Of a stretch of 64,000 nt of DNA, positions 55,685-63,901 are shown piece by piece. Numbering within the stretch: the first letter of the stretch is position 1; every line of letters begins with the position of its first letter. Both the position numbers and the translations under genes were made by a program. The DNA is from Polyangium jinanense (GTDB lineage: Bacteria; Myxococcota; Polyangia; Polyangiales; Polyangiaceae), in NCBI RefSeq assembly GCF_028435365.1, contig NZ_JAGTJJ010000011.1:124001-188000 (forward strand), written 5' to 3'. The notes below the pieces were generated by a model. It worked only from the letters and a program-made list of their open reading frames with translations, did not search any database and had not been told where the DNA came from.

Positions 55685-58300
55685 TCACGACGGCGGCCCC
55701 GCCTCGATCGCCCGCCGGTAGCGCTCCCGCCGCGTCCCATCCTTCAAAATCTCGTAGGCCTCGTCGAGCACCTCGATCACGAGGCGCACATCGCTCTGGA
55801 GATCGGCCGTCGCCGCCGTGAGCAGGCGCGAGGGCTCGAAGAAGCGCCGGAGCTCCAGGTAAGCCCGCCGGATTTCGTAATTCGTCGCCGTGCGCCCGAT
55901 GCCGAGCAACGCGAAGTAGTCGCCGTCCTCGACGAGCGCGACCCGCGCCCGCACCCGCATGCGGACCGCCTCCTCGTCGAGCGGATCCTCCGCGAGCCGT
56001 CGCTCGGCCGTGGCAGGCCGCACCGGCGTGAGCGCCGCGAGGACCTCCAAACAAACGAGCGCGTAGAGCAGCGGCATCATGTCAGGCCCCGATCGGGCCG
56101 CGAGCTCGCCGACGGTCGTGCCCGGCGCCTGCCCCACGAGCGCCGCTTCATCAGGCAAGAGCGCACACTCGGAGAGGAGCGTCATGCGCGTGCCTGCGTC
56201 GAACCGCGCAGCCGCGCCGCCGAGGCGCGCGACCGCGACTTCGGGCGGAATCACGCGCCGGACGATCTCCACGAAGACCTCGGCCCCCGTGGCGCCACCA
56301 AACACGTTGGGCTCGGCACGCAGGCGGCCCGGCGGCTCGGCTTCGAGCTCGAGGGTGCCGGACTCGATGAGGATCGCCCTGCCGATGATCCACTCGGCAT
56401 GCGCGCGGAGGACGGGCCAGAGCGCGTCCTGCTGGAGAAATCCGTGCGCGATGAGCGCCGCGCCCGCATGCCGGCCCGAAGGCGGGAGCTTGCCGGCGAG
56501 CCGATGCGCGACGTCCCGCTCGAGGTCGCCGCGGGCCGAAAGGAAGGAGAGGAGCGCCTCGTCGGCGACGCCCGATCCAGCCGTGACCACGTCGCCGTCC
56601 TGCAAGACGACACGACGCACCGCGCCACCTTCGTGCACCGCGAGCGAGCCCGTGACGCGGCTGGCGATCGCGCGGGCGAGGGCGCGCGGCGCGTCGCCGG
56701 GGCCGAGCACCGTGGGTTGCGGGCTGCGCGGGCCCTGCGAGGAATGCGCCGGCTGCGCGGACGGAACCGGCGCCGGCGGCGGGGGCACGGGCGGAGCGAG
56801 GCGCACCGACGGCGGCGGGGCATCGGAACCGCGGCCGAGGAGGCTGGGGGCCGTGGGCGGGCTCAGGGGGTTTGGGGGCGTAGCTCCGCTCGCCGGAGCG
56901 TAGCCCCCAAGCGTGGGAGGGTTCGAGGGCGTAGCTCCGCTCGCCGGAGCGTAGCCCCCAAGCGTGGGGGGGTTCGAGGGCGTAGCTCCGCTCGCCGGAG
57001 CGTAGCCCCCAAGTGTAGAAGCGAGGCGCGGCATGCCACCCGGGACCGTCCACCGGGACGGGAAGACCGTCGGCGGCGCGATGTCGATCAAGGGCTCGAT
57101 CACGGGCGGCGGCGGGCGCGGCGGCGTGGGCGCGGATGCGGGACGCGGCTCGACCGAGCGGGTGGCCGTGGTCGTCTCCGTCGGCCGGACCGGCGTGCCC
57201 GCATCGTCCGCGACCACGATGCGACTCGCGCGCGGCTCCCAGGCCGTCGCGGGGGCCTCCGAGGAAACGGCGCGGACGTCCGGCGAGCGCGGCGTCGATC
57301 CCGCGGGCGCGCTCCTCCCTGAAGACTCGCTCGGCTGCGGCGCGGACGGCACGTCGAGCACGAGGTCGCCTACGCTCGGCGGCTCGATGGATCCGGTCGA
57401 GGACACGGGCGGGTTTGGCGCGGTCGTGTTCCCTTCGGCCAGGGCAAACGAGCCGGTCGTGATGCTGAGTGCGTTTGGCCCCGTGCCCGGATCGATTCCG
57501 CCGGTGCCGAGGTCCGACTGCGAGCTATCCGCCTCGGCGTCGAGCGGCTCTTCGAGGATGGCGAGGAACTCGTCGGCGAGGATGAGGTCGAGCTCCTCCT
57601 CGACGGCCGCGGCTTGTGGAGGCGTGGACGACGAAGGCGTCTCCGCGAGCACGCGTTGCTCGGCCGCGGCGAGCATGTTCATGAGCTCGGGCGAGAGCTG
57701 CATGGGGTGCGGGGGCAGGAGCGTCGGCGGCGATGGCCCTTCGCTCTCGTCGGGCGGGAAGATCGACACGCCCATCTCGGCGATCTCGGGCGCGCCGGGG
57801 AACGCGGACTGGAAGGCTGGCGGGAAGGAGCTGGTACCGTCGTCGAGCAGACCCGGGGGCACGGTCTCGCCGGGGCGGATCGCCCGGGCGCCGCGGTCGT
57901 CGACGATCGAGTCTTCGTCGAGCGGGGCTGGGTCGGCGAGCGCGGCGATCTGGGCGACGATGGCGTGGATGTCGAGCGGCCGCGCGAAGGAGCGACCTGC
58001 GGCGGAGTGCGCGCCGATCTCGGCGGCGCGTATGCGGCTCCCCAGACAAACGAGCTCGGCGTCTTCTCCACCGGGCAGCTCGCGCAGCCGCTCGATGGCG
58101 TCACGCGCGCCGGGTTGATCGATGTCGACGAGCAGGACGCGCGGCGACTCGTCGAGCACGCGTGCTTCGAGCCGCTCGATCGGCGCGAAGGCCACGGCGA
58201 AGCCTTGCGCGCGCAGCGCCGACGCGATCGTTTGCCCTTCCGCGGAGGCATCCGCGATCAGGATCACGTCGCGACGCGGCGTGTTCGGGGCTTCCTCCAT
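55685..58300 (-). CDS. multidomain regulator: receiver-like domain, Pro-rich linker, DUF4388-like domain, degenerate J domain
   Basis: 871 residues from the ATG at 58300. Residues ~8-110 look like a receiver fold (VILIADASAEGQTIASALRAQGF, VLLVDIDQPGARDAIERLR), with D55-like aspartate in LLVDID. A ~350-residue low-complexity Pro/Ser linker carries three 17-residue repeats containing GGYAPASGATP. Then a DUF4388/PATAN-like domain (GSLAVHEGGAVRRVVLQDGDVV, RGDLERDVAHRLAGKLPPSG). The last 70 residues resemble a J domain (DYFALLGIGRTATNYEIRRAY) without the HPD motif. Such proteins are common in myxobacterial two-component signalling. Confidence 0.82.
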   Translation of the reverse strand: MEEAPNTPRRDVILIADASAEGQTIASALRAQGFAVAFAPIERLEARVLDESPRVLLVDIDQPGARDAIERLRELPGGEDAELVCLGSRIRAAEIGAHSAAGRSFARPLDIHAIVAQIAALADPAPLDEDSIVDDRGARAIRPGETVPPGLLDDGTSSFPPAFQSAFPGAPEIAEMGVSIFPPDESEGPSPPTLLPPHPMQLSPELMNMLAAAEQRVLAETPSSSTPPQAAAVEEELDLILADEFLAILEEPLDAEADSSQSDLGTGGIDPGTGPNALSITTGSFALAEGNTTAPNPPVSSTGSIEPPSVGDLVLDVPSAPQPSESSGRSAPAGSTPRSPDVRAVSSEAPATAWEPRASRIVVADDAGTPVRPTETTTATRSVEPRPASAPTPPRPPPPVIEPLIDIAPPTVFPSRWTVPGGMPRLASTLGGYAPASGATPSNPPTLGGYAPASGATPSNPPTLGGYAPASGATPPNPLSPPTAPSLLGRGSDAPPPSVRLAPPVPPPPAPVPSAQPAHSSQGPRSPQPTVLGPGDAPRALARAIASRVTGSLAVHEGGAVRRVVLQDGDVVTAGSGVADEALLSFLSARGDLERDVAHRLAGKLPPSGRHAGAALIAHGFLQQDALWPVLRAHAEWIIGRAILIESGTLELEAEPPGRLRAEPNVFGGATGAEVFVEIVRRVIPPEVAVARLGGAAARFDAGTRMTLLSECALLPDEAALVGQAPGTTVGELAARSGPDMMPLLYALVCLEVLAALTPVRPATAERRLAEDPLDEEAVRMRVRARVALVEDGDYFALLGIGRTATNYEIRRAYLELRRFFEPSRLLTAATADLQSDVRLVIEVLDEAYEILKDGTRRERYRRAIEAGPPS
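56880..57020. repeat. three tandem ~51-bp copies of a palindromic repeat inside a coding region
   Basis: Each copy holds the palindrome CGTAGCTCCGC-TCGCC-GGAGCGTAGC preceded or followed by CCCCCAAGCGTG and GGTTCGAGGG. In the minus-strand gene they encode the three GGYAPASGATP repeats. The same core occurs at 59814-59870 and, without coding, at 63902-64000. Confidence 0.8.
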
Positions 58301-58444
58301 CGCGGGCACGGCGTGATCCTTCGACCCGATGCGCCAGGCTGTCAACGCGTGGCCCTGGGGTCATCCCTTCCTACGTCCAAGGCGGCGTTCGTTCCAACAT
58401 TTGGGCCGCCCGCTCAGTGTATCCGGTGATAAGACGAAAGGCGC

Positions 58445-58597
58445 ATGTCCGCCTTCGGCACCCCCCGAGAGCTCGCGCTGGTGGCCTTCCTGGTCGGGCT
58501 CGTGGTCATCCACTCGATCGTCCCGCGGATCGGCGAGGCCATCGGTGGTCACTTCGAGCGCAAAGCCAAGGGGACAGGCCCGTCGAAGGGCGCCTGA
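58445..58597 (+). CDS. 50-residue single-helix membrane protein, TatA-like
   Basis: 50 residues, ATG 58445 with AAAGG 4 bp upstream. Plan: short N-terminus with FG..REL, a hydrophobic helix (ALVAFLVGLVVIHSIV), then the amphipathic stretch PRIGEAIGGHFERKAKG. This matches the layout of TatA/TatE subunits, where EL..., a helix, then P.(L/I)G..(L/I)G follow. The conserved FG after the helix reads HS here, so assignment is tentative. It is divergent from the regulator gene and upstream of the anchored protein at 58760. Confidence 0.6.
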   Translation: MSAFGTPRELALVAFLVGLVVIHSIVPRIGEAIGGHFERKAKGTGPSKGA

Positions 58598-58759
58598 GCG
58601 AAACATCACCGCCGAACCTAGCATTCTGCATTTGCAGAACGTAGCGTCGGAGCATGAGCACGACGTGGTCTCTCGCGCGGGAAGCAGCCTGGCGCGCGCG
58701 ACGTGTCCCGCGAAAGCCGACGCGCGCGGTCTCGTGAAAAACGTGGTAGGGCTCGGCCC

Positions 58760-59917
58760 GTGCAGACGCGCACGCGCAACGCCCTCGTCTTCGCGGCCGC
58801 CGCGGCGGTGGTCGTCGCGGCCGTCGTCTGGGTCTGGCAAAAACGCGAGATGGCCCGCCCGCTGCCCGGGACGCTCGACGCCATCCCCGAAGGCGCGCTC
58901 CTCGTGGCCACGGCCGACCTCGGCGCCCTGCGGCGCTCGGGCGCCTTCGCGCCCCTGCTCTCCGAGACCCGCGAAATCCCCGGCCTCGGCAAGGTGCGCG
59001 ACGTCTGCGGCACAGACCCCATGGCCGGCCTGACGGAGCTCGGCGTGGCCGTGCCCGCGTCGGGCGGCGACGGCGACTTCGGCCTCGTCGCCTCGGGCGC
59101 CATCGACCCGGACGCCCTGCTCGCCTGCGCGAGCAAAGTCATCGAGGCGCGCGGCGGCCGCTCCGTGGTGAACCCGATCGGCGCGTTCCGCACGGTGCGC
59201 GATGCGAAGCAGTCGACGAGCGGCGCGGAGATCGCCGTGCGCGAGGGCGGGCCCATCCTGCTCGGCGCGGGCAACTACCTGCGATCGATGATCGACGCGG
59301 CGGAGGGCCGCGTGCCTTCCGCGCGGGCCGACGGGGATCATACGAAACTCGCGTCGGAAGTGGGCCCGGGCGCGCTGCGCGTGACCGTGGTGCTCACGCC
59401 GGAGCAGCGACGCACGCTGCTCGAAGAGATCGCGCTGAGCGGGGCGCAGGGCTCGCCGGCGGCGTCGGTCGTCGGGCTCGGGCTCTCGGTTTCGATCGGC
59501 GAACGTGTGGGTTTGTCGGGGGTCGTGGCCTGCGACGCGCCGGCCCCATGTGCCGATCTGGCGAAAATCTTCGACGGAAAACGCGCCGCGCAGGCGGACG
59601 ACACGCTCGTGCGCCTGATGGGCCTCGGGTCGATCCTCGAGCGGCTGCGGATCGGCTCGGAGGGCTCGCGCATCTCGGCGCGCGTGGACATGTCGACGGA
59701 CGAGGCGACCGAGCTCGTGACGCGCGTGATCGCCTTGCGCGCCGCGGCAGGACGGCCCAAGTCCCCGATCGAGGAAGACCGGAAGGATCCGCCCCCGCCA
59801 AACCCAAAGCCGGCGCCAACGCTCGGGGGCTCCGCTCCGCCGAGCGGAGCTGTGCCCCCGAACCCCCCGTCGGAAAACCCGGCGGCGGAGCCGGCTCCGC
59901 CGCCGAAGCCGCGCTGA
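58760..59917 (+). CDS. membrane-anchored protein of unknown function
   Basis: 385 residues from GTG 58760; GTG 58703 would add 19 basic residues. An N-terminal anchor (ALVFAAAAAVVVAAVVWVW) is followed by a periplasmic alpha/beta domain (LPGTLDAIPEGALLVATADLGAL, TELGVAVPASGGDGDFGLVASG). The plan, a region built around substrate-free repeated GALLVA and GLGLSVS strands, resembles DUF3352-like secreted proteins. The C-terminal tail is Pro-rich and contains the in-frame palindromic repeat encoding GGSAPPSGAVPPNPP (59818-59870). Confidence 0.72.
   Translation: MQTRTRNALVFAAAAAVVVAAVVWVWQKREMARPLPGTLDAIPEGALLVATADLGALRRSGAFAPLLSETREIPGLGKVRDVCGTDPMAGLTELGVAVPASGGDGDFGLVASGAIDPDALLACASKVIEARGGRSVVNPIGAFRTVRDAKQSTSGAEIAVREGGPILLGAGNYLRSMIDAAEGRVPSARADGDHTKLASEVGPGALRVTVVLTPEQRRTLLEEIALSGAQGSPAASVVGLGLSVSIGERVGLSGVVACDAPAPCADLAKIFDGKRAAQADDTLVRLMGLGSILERLRIGSEGSRISARVDMSTDEATELVTRVIALRAAAGRPKSPIEEDRKDPPPPNPKPAPTLGGSAPPSGAVPPNPPSENPAAEPAPPPKPR
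59814..59870. repeat. palindromic repeat inside the C-terminal tail of a coding region
   Basis: Core GGGGCTCCGCTCC-GCC-GAGCGGAGCTGTGCCCC, flanked by AACGCTCGG on the left and GAACCCCCC on the right, matching the layout of the repeats at 56880 and 63902. It encodes the residues GGSAPPSGAVPPNPP. Confidence 0.75.
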
Positions 59918-59985
59918 ATCTTACGGCAGCGTTTCCGTTTTCGGGTGGAACGAACGGTGGGCCGCTCGATTAGACTGGCGTCGCC

Positions 59986-61782
59986 ATGACTACGCCGAAC
60001 GACACCATTCCTTCCCGGCTCTTCAAGCAAGCCGAACGCAGGCCCGACGCGCCTGCCCATCACATCAAATCGGGCGGCGTCTACCGGCCGAAGAGCTACC
60101 GGGAGCTCGCGGACGAGGTCAAACGCCTGGGCAAGGCGATGATCGCGCTCGGCCAGAAGCCGGGCTTCACCGTGTGCATCCTCGGCTTCAACCGATCCGA
60201 GTGGGTCGCCTTCGACGTCGCGGCCATGGCCGCAGGCGGCGCGCCCGCCGGCATCTACACCACGTGCTCGCCCGAGGAGGTCGCGTACATCGTCCACCAC
60301 GCCGAGAGCGAGATCGTCCTCGTCGAGAACGCCAGCCAGTGGGCGAAGATCGAGAAGATGCTCGGCGAACTGCCGCACCTCAAGCAGGTCGTCACGATGC
60401 GCGACGCGCCGCACATCGATCACCCGCTCGTCGTCTCGTACGAGGCGTTCCTCGACAAGGGGAAGGACGTCTCCGACGCGGACTTTTTCGCGCGCATCGC
60501 GGCGCTCGAGCCGCAGGGACTCGCGACGTTGATTTACACCTCGGGCACGACGGGGCCGCCCAAGGGCGTGATGCTCTCGCACCAGAACCTCGTGTGGACC
60601 TCGGACACGTCGCAAACGCTCGTGGGCGGTACGGCACAGGACTGCGTGCTCTCGTACTTACCGCTCTCGCACATCGCGGAGCAGATCTTCTCCATCCACG
60701 GCAGCATCACGATGGGCGGAGCGGTCTACTTCGCCGAGAACATCGACAAGGTCCCGGACAACCTCAAGGAAGTGCAGCCGACGCTCTTCTTCGGTGTCCC
60801 GCGCATCTGGGAGAAGTTCCACGCGGGCGTCCAGGGCAAACTCAAGGAAGCCACGGGCGCGAAGAAGGCGCTCGTCGAGTGGGCGATGGACATCGCGCGC
60901 GAGGCGACGGCGGTGAAGATGCGCGGCGGGCAGCCCGCGGGCGCGCTCGGTCTCCAGTACAAGCTCGCGCAGAAGCTCGTGTTCACGAAGCTGAAGAGCG
61001 CCATCGGGATGTCGCGCGCGCGCACGTGCGTGTGCGGCGCCGCGCCTGTGTCCAAGGAGATCCTCGAGTTCTTCGCGAGCCTCGACATCATCGTTTCCGA
61101 GGTCTACGGCCAGAGCGAAGACACGGGCCCGACCACGTTCAACCGGACGAACAAGACGAAGCTCGGCACGGTCGGCACGACGCTCGACGGGATCGAGGTG
61201 AAGATCGCCGAGGATGGCGAGATCCTGGTGAAGGGCCCGAACGTGTTCCTCGGCTACTACAAGGAGCCGCAAGCGACGGCCGACACGCTCGTCGACGGCT
61301 GGCTGCACTCCGGGGATCTCGGGCAATTCGACAAGGACGGCTTCCTGTCGATCACGGGCCGCAAGAAGGAGATCATCATCACGGCCGGCGGCAAGAACAT
61401 CGCCCCGAAGAACATCGAGGCGGCCCTGAAGAACCACCCGCCCATCGCCGAGGCCGTGGTCATCGGCGACCGGCGCAAGTACCTCACCGCGCTCGTGGTG
61501 CTCGATCCGGCCGCCGCCGGCGAGCTCGCGGGCGCGCCTGGGGCGGATCTGGCGAAGCTGCGCGAAGACCCCGCGGTGGTGGCTGCGGTCCAGAAGGCGG
61601 TCGACAGTGTGAATTCCACGCTCGCTCGCGTGGAGACCGTGAAGAAATTTCACATCACGGACCGCCCCTTCACGATCGAGAACGGTGAGCTCACGCCCAC
61701 GTTGAAGCTCAAGCGCCGCGTGGTCTACGACCGCTACGCCCGCGAGATCGACCGCATGTACGAGGGCGCGCAAGACGCCTGA
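59986..61782 (+). CDS. long-chain fatty-acid--CoA ligase (FadD15-like)
   Basis: 598 residues. LIYTSGTTGPPKGVMLSH, the A5 segment VYGQSEDTGPTTFNRT, the A7 motif DGWLHSGDLGQFDKDGFLSITGRKKEIIITAGGKNIAP, and VKKFHITDRPFTIENGELTPTLKLKR near the end are present. This is the FadD15-type subgroup of ~600 residues. It activates long-chain fatty acids with ATP and CoA. The gene is monocistronic, 68 bp after the anchored protein. Confidence 0.94.
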   Translation: MTTPNDTIPSRLFKQAERRPDAPAHHIKSGGVYRPKSYRELADEVKRLGKAMIALGQKPGFTVCILGFNRSEWVAFDVAAMAAGGAPAGIYTTCSPEEVAYIVHHAESEIVLVENASQWAKIEKMLGELPHLKQVVTMRDAPHIDHPLVVSYEAFLDKGKDVSDADFFARIAALEPQGLATLIYTSGTTGPPKGVMLSHQNLVWTSDTSQTLVGGTAQDCVLSYLPLSHIAEQIFSIHGSITMGGAVYFAENIDKVPDNLKEVQPTLFFGVPRIWEKFHAGVQGKLKEATGAKKALVEWAMDIAREATAVKMRGGQPAGALGLQYKLAQKLVFTKLKSAIGMSRARTCVCGAAPVSKEILEFFASLDIIVSEVYGQSEDTGPTTFNRTNKTKLGTVGTTLDGIEVKIAEDGEILVKGPNVFLGYYKEPQATADTLVDGWLHSGDLGQFDKDGFLSITGRKKEIIITAGGKNIAPKNIEAALKNHPPIAEAVVIGDRRKYLTALVVLDPAAAGELAGAPGADLAKLREDPAVVAAVQKAVDSVNSTLARVETVKKFHITDRPFTIENGELTPTLKLKRRVVYDRYAREIDRMYEGAQDA

Positions 61783-61836
61783 GGCCAAAGGCAAGCTCGC
61801 CGGGGGCCTCCGCTCCGTGCTAACGGAGCGTGCGCC

Positions 61837-62592
61837 ATGCACGCCGTCACCTTCGACTTCGGACAAACCCTCGCCGCCCTCGACGCGGAGCTCACGGCCG
61901 CCCGCCTCGCCGAGCGGAGTCTATCGTTCGACCCCCAACGAATCCAGGTCGCCCTCCCCGACGCATGGCGCGTCTACGATGACGCCATCCACCGCGGCCT
62001 CGGCGGTCATCCCTGGAAGATCTTCATGCGCGCGCTGCTCGAACGCGCGACCTCGTCGCCACTCGACGAGGAAGCGCTCGCGGGCGCCGTGGACTTCCTC
62101 TGGTCCGAGCAGCCGCGGAAAAACCTCTGGCGACGCCCGATCCCCGGCATGCTGGAGCTCGCGGAGGATCTCTCCGACGCGGGTGTGCCCGTGGGCATCA
62201 TCTCGAACTCGGAGGGGCGACTGGCCGAGCTCGTCGCGGAGCTCGGCTGGGACGATCGGTTCCTTGTGATCGCCGACAGCGGCCGGCTCGGCATGGACAA
62301 ACCCGGCCGCCCGATCTTCGCGTGGACCGCCGAGCGGCTCGGCAGGTCGCTCGATCGGATCGTGCACATCGGCGACTCGCTCGCCGCCGACGTGGAGGGC
62401 GCGCTCGGCGCGGGGATGCGCGCGGTGTGGTTCGGCGGAGATCCGAAGCGCGCGCTCGGCGAGCGAGCGCGCGTCGCGAAGGATGCGAGCGAGGTGCGGA
62501 GGGCGCTCGTCGAGTTCGGCGTCGCGGCCGCGAGCGAGCGCGTGCCTACTCGAGTTTCGCCCCGGCCTGGATCCAAGTCGCGATCGACTTGA
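61837..62592 (+). CDS. HAD-superfamily hydrolase-like protein
   Basis: 251 residues. Motif I is DFGQTLA: the nucleophile Asp is present, but the second Asp of DxDx(T/V) is Gly, as in dehalogenase-type members. Motif II is ISNSEG, motif III the Lys in MDKPGRPIF, and motif IV GDSLAADVEGALGAGM. Cap region ~15-110. Substrate unknown; phosphatase activity is doubtful without the acid/base Asp. Its last 47 bp overlap the end of the convergent lipoprotein gene. Confidence 0.85.
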   Translation: MHAVTFDFGQTLAALDAELTAARLAERSLSFDPQRIQVALPDAWRVYDDAIHRGLGGHPWKIFMRALLERATSSPLDEEALAGAVDFLWSEQPRKNLWRRPIPGMLELAEDLSDAGVPVGIISNSEGRLAELVAELGWDDRFLVIADSGRLGMDKPGRPIFAWTAERLGRSLDRIVHIGDSLAADVEGALGAGMRAVWFGGDPKRALGERARVAKDASEVRRALVEFGVAAASERVPTRVSPRPGSKSRST

Positions 62593-63886
62593 TCTCCGCG
62601 TCCGTCAGCGGCTCGCCCGAGAGCGGCATGAGGCTCGTCATGTCCGCGCGCCCTTCACAGTGCGGATCGACCTTGCAGAGCAGATAACTCGCCGCCGGTT
62701 GTCCCGGCACCACACGCTGCGCGCCCGTCTGCACGCTCGACGCGTTGATCACGTTCGCCAGGAACGTCTCCGCGTCGGGCGACAGATCCAGATCGCCCGC
62801 CTTGTCCGTGCTGTCGTGGCACTTCGACGTCGCGCAGCGCGAGCCCATCAGCGTGCGCACGCTCCCCCACGTGCCGGCCGTGTTCGGATCGGGCGCGTCG
62901 GGGTCGGGGGGACAATTTCCGTAGTCGATCGGTTCGAGGATCGACGGATCGCCCGGCTTCGTATCCGGCTTCATCCCGCGGATCCAGCACCACACCGCGC
63001 GCGTCGAGAGCGCGGTCCACGTGCGCTGGAGGAGCGGCATGCGCGGGCCGAGTTCGTCCGAGAGGAGCCGCTTGTAGAGGTAGCTCCGCCCCGGATCCCC
63101 CGGCGCGACGAGCGACCACGGCGTGGCCGAGGGATGCGCGTTGCCGTTGCCGTTCGCGTCGCCGACGCGCACCCGATCGAGATCGGTCACGCGTACGTCG
63201 AGGAAACCTTTCAGCGACGCGGGCGACGCGCCGAGGTTCACGATCACGCTCGTCGGCGAACCGCCCGCCGCGAACGACGCGCCGTCGAGCGGCACGCTGA
63301 GCACCTCGGCGCCTGCGTCGTCGAGCCTACGGATGCGCGCGCCGTTCGCGTCGAGCGACGGCGGCGCCGCGGCGAGCCGCAGCTCCACGCTCGCCGGCGG
63401 GAACGACGCGTTCTTGTCGAGGACGACCTGCAAGATCTCCCGCTCTTGCCCGCCGATCACGAGTTTGTCCCCGGGCCGCTCGCACTCGTCCGGCACGAGG
63501 CTCGGCTCGGCCGCCGTGATCTGGCAGGGCGCGTTCACGAGCGCGAGCATGTCCTTCACACCGCCGAGCTCGGGGTACTGCCGCGACGAATGGCACACGC
63601 CCTGGTTGAGCGAACACGTCTGCGCGACGCCGAGCGCGTGCAGCGACGCGATGTTCGGGTAGATCGCCTCCGCCGGATCATCGCTGCCGCCCGCGCCGCC
63701 GCCGCTTCCGCCGCTGCCGCCCGTGCTGCCGCTGCCACCGGCGCCGCCGCTCGCGCCGGCGCCGCCGCTACCGTTTCCGCCCTCGCCGCCGGTGAGGTCG
63801 ACGTCCTCGTCGGCTCCGCATCCGACCGTCACCACCAGGGCGATCGAGAGTGCCCCGATCGCCCTGACTGCCCGCGACAAACCCAT
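62546..63886 (-). CDS. secreted lipoprotein with Gly/Ser tract and cytochrome-like Cys-His motifs
   Basis: 446 residues from the ATG at 63886 (AAAGGA upstream). The signal peptide ends in VTVGC (Cys23). A Gly/Ser/Ala tract follows (GGAGASGGAGGSGSTGGSGG). The domain then contains CSLNQGVCHSS (C-x6-C-H) and RCATSKCHDS (C-x4-C-H), the latter like atypical haem-binding motifs in delta-proteobacterial cytochromes. The C-terminal ADMTSLMPLSGEPLTDAEIKSIATWIQAGAKL resembles the end of cytochrome-c-like domains. It is expected at the outer membrane; possible redox role, haem not proven. Confidence 0.78.
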   Translation of the reverse strand: MGLSRAVRAIGALSIALVVTVGCGADEDVDLTGGEGGNGSGGAGASGGAGGSGSTGGSGGSGGGAGGSDDPAEAIYPNIASLHALGVAQTCSLNQGVCHSSRQYPELGGVKDMLALVNAPCQITAAEPSLVPDECERPGDKLVIGGQEREILQVVLDKNASFPPASVELRLAAAPPSLDANGARIRRLDDAGAEVLSVPLDGASFAAGGSPTSVIVNLGASPASLKGFLDVRVTDLDRVRVGDANGNGNAHPSATPWSLVAPGDPGRSYLYKRLLSDELGPRMPLLQRTWTALSTRAVWCWIRGMKPDTKPGDPSILEPIDYGNCPPDPDAPDPNTAGTWGSVRTLMGSRCATSKCHDSTDKAGDLDLSPDAETFLANVINASSVQTGAQRVVPGQPAASYLLCKVDPHCEGRADMTSLMPLSGEPLTDAEIKSIATWIQAGAKLE

Positions 63887-63901
63887 CCCGGTCGTCCTTT
63901 C

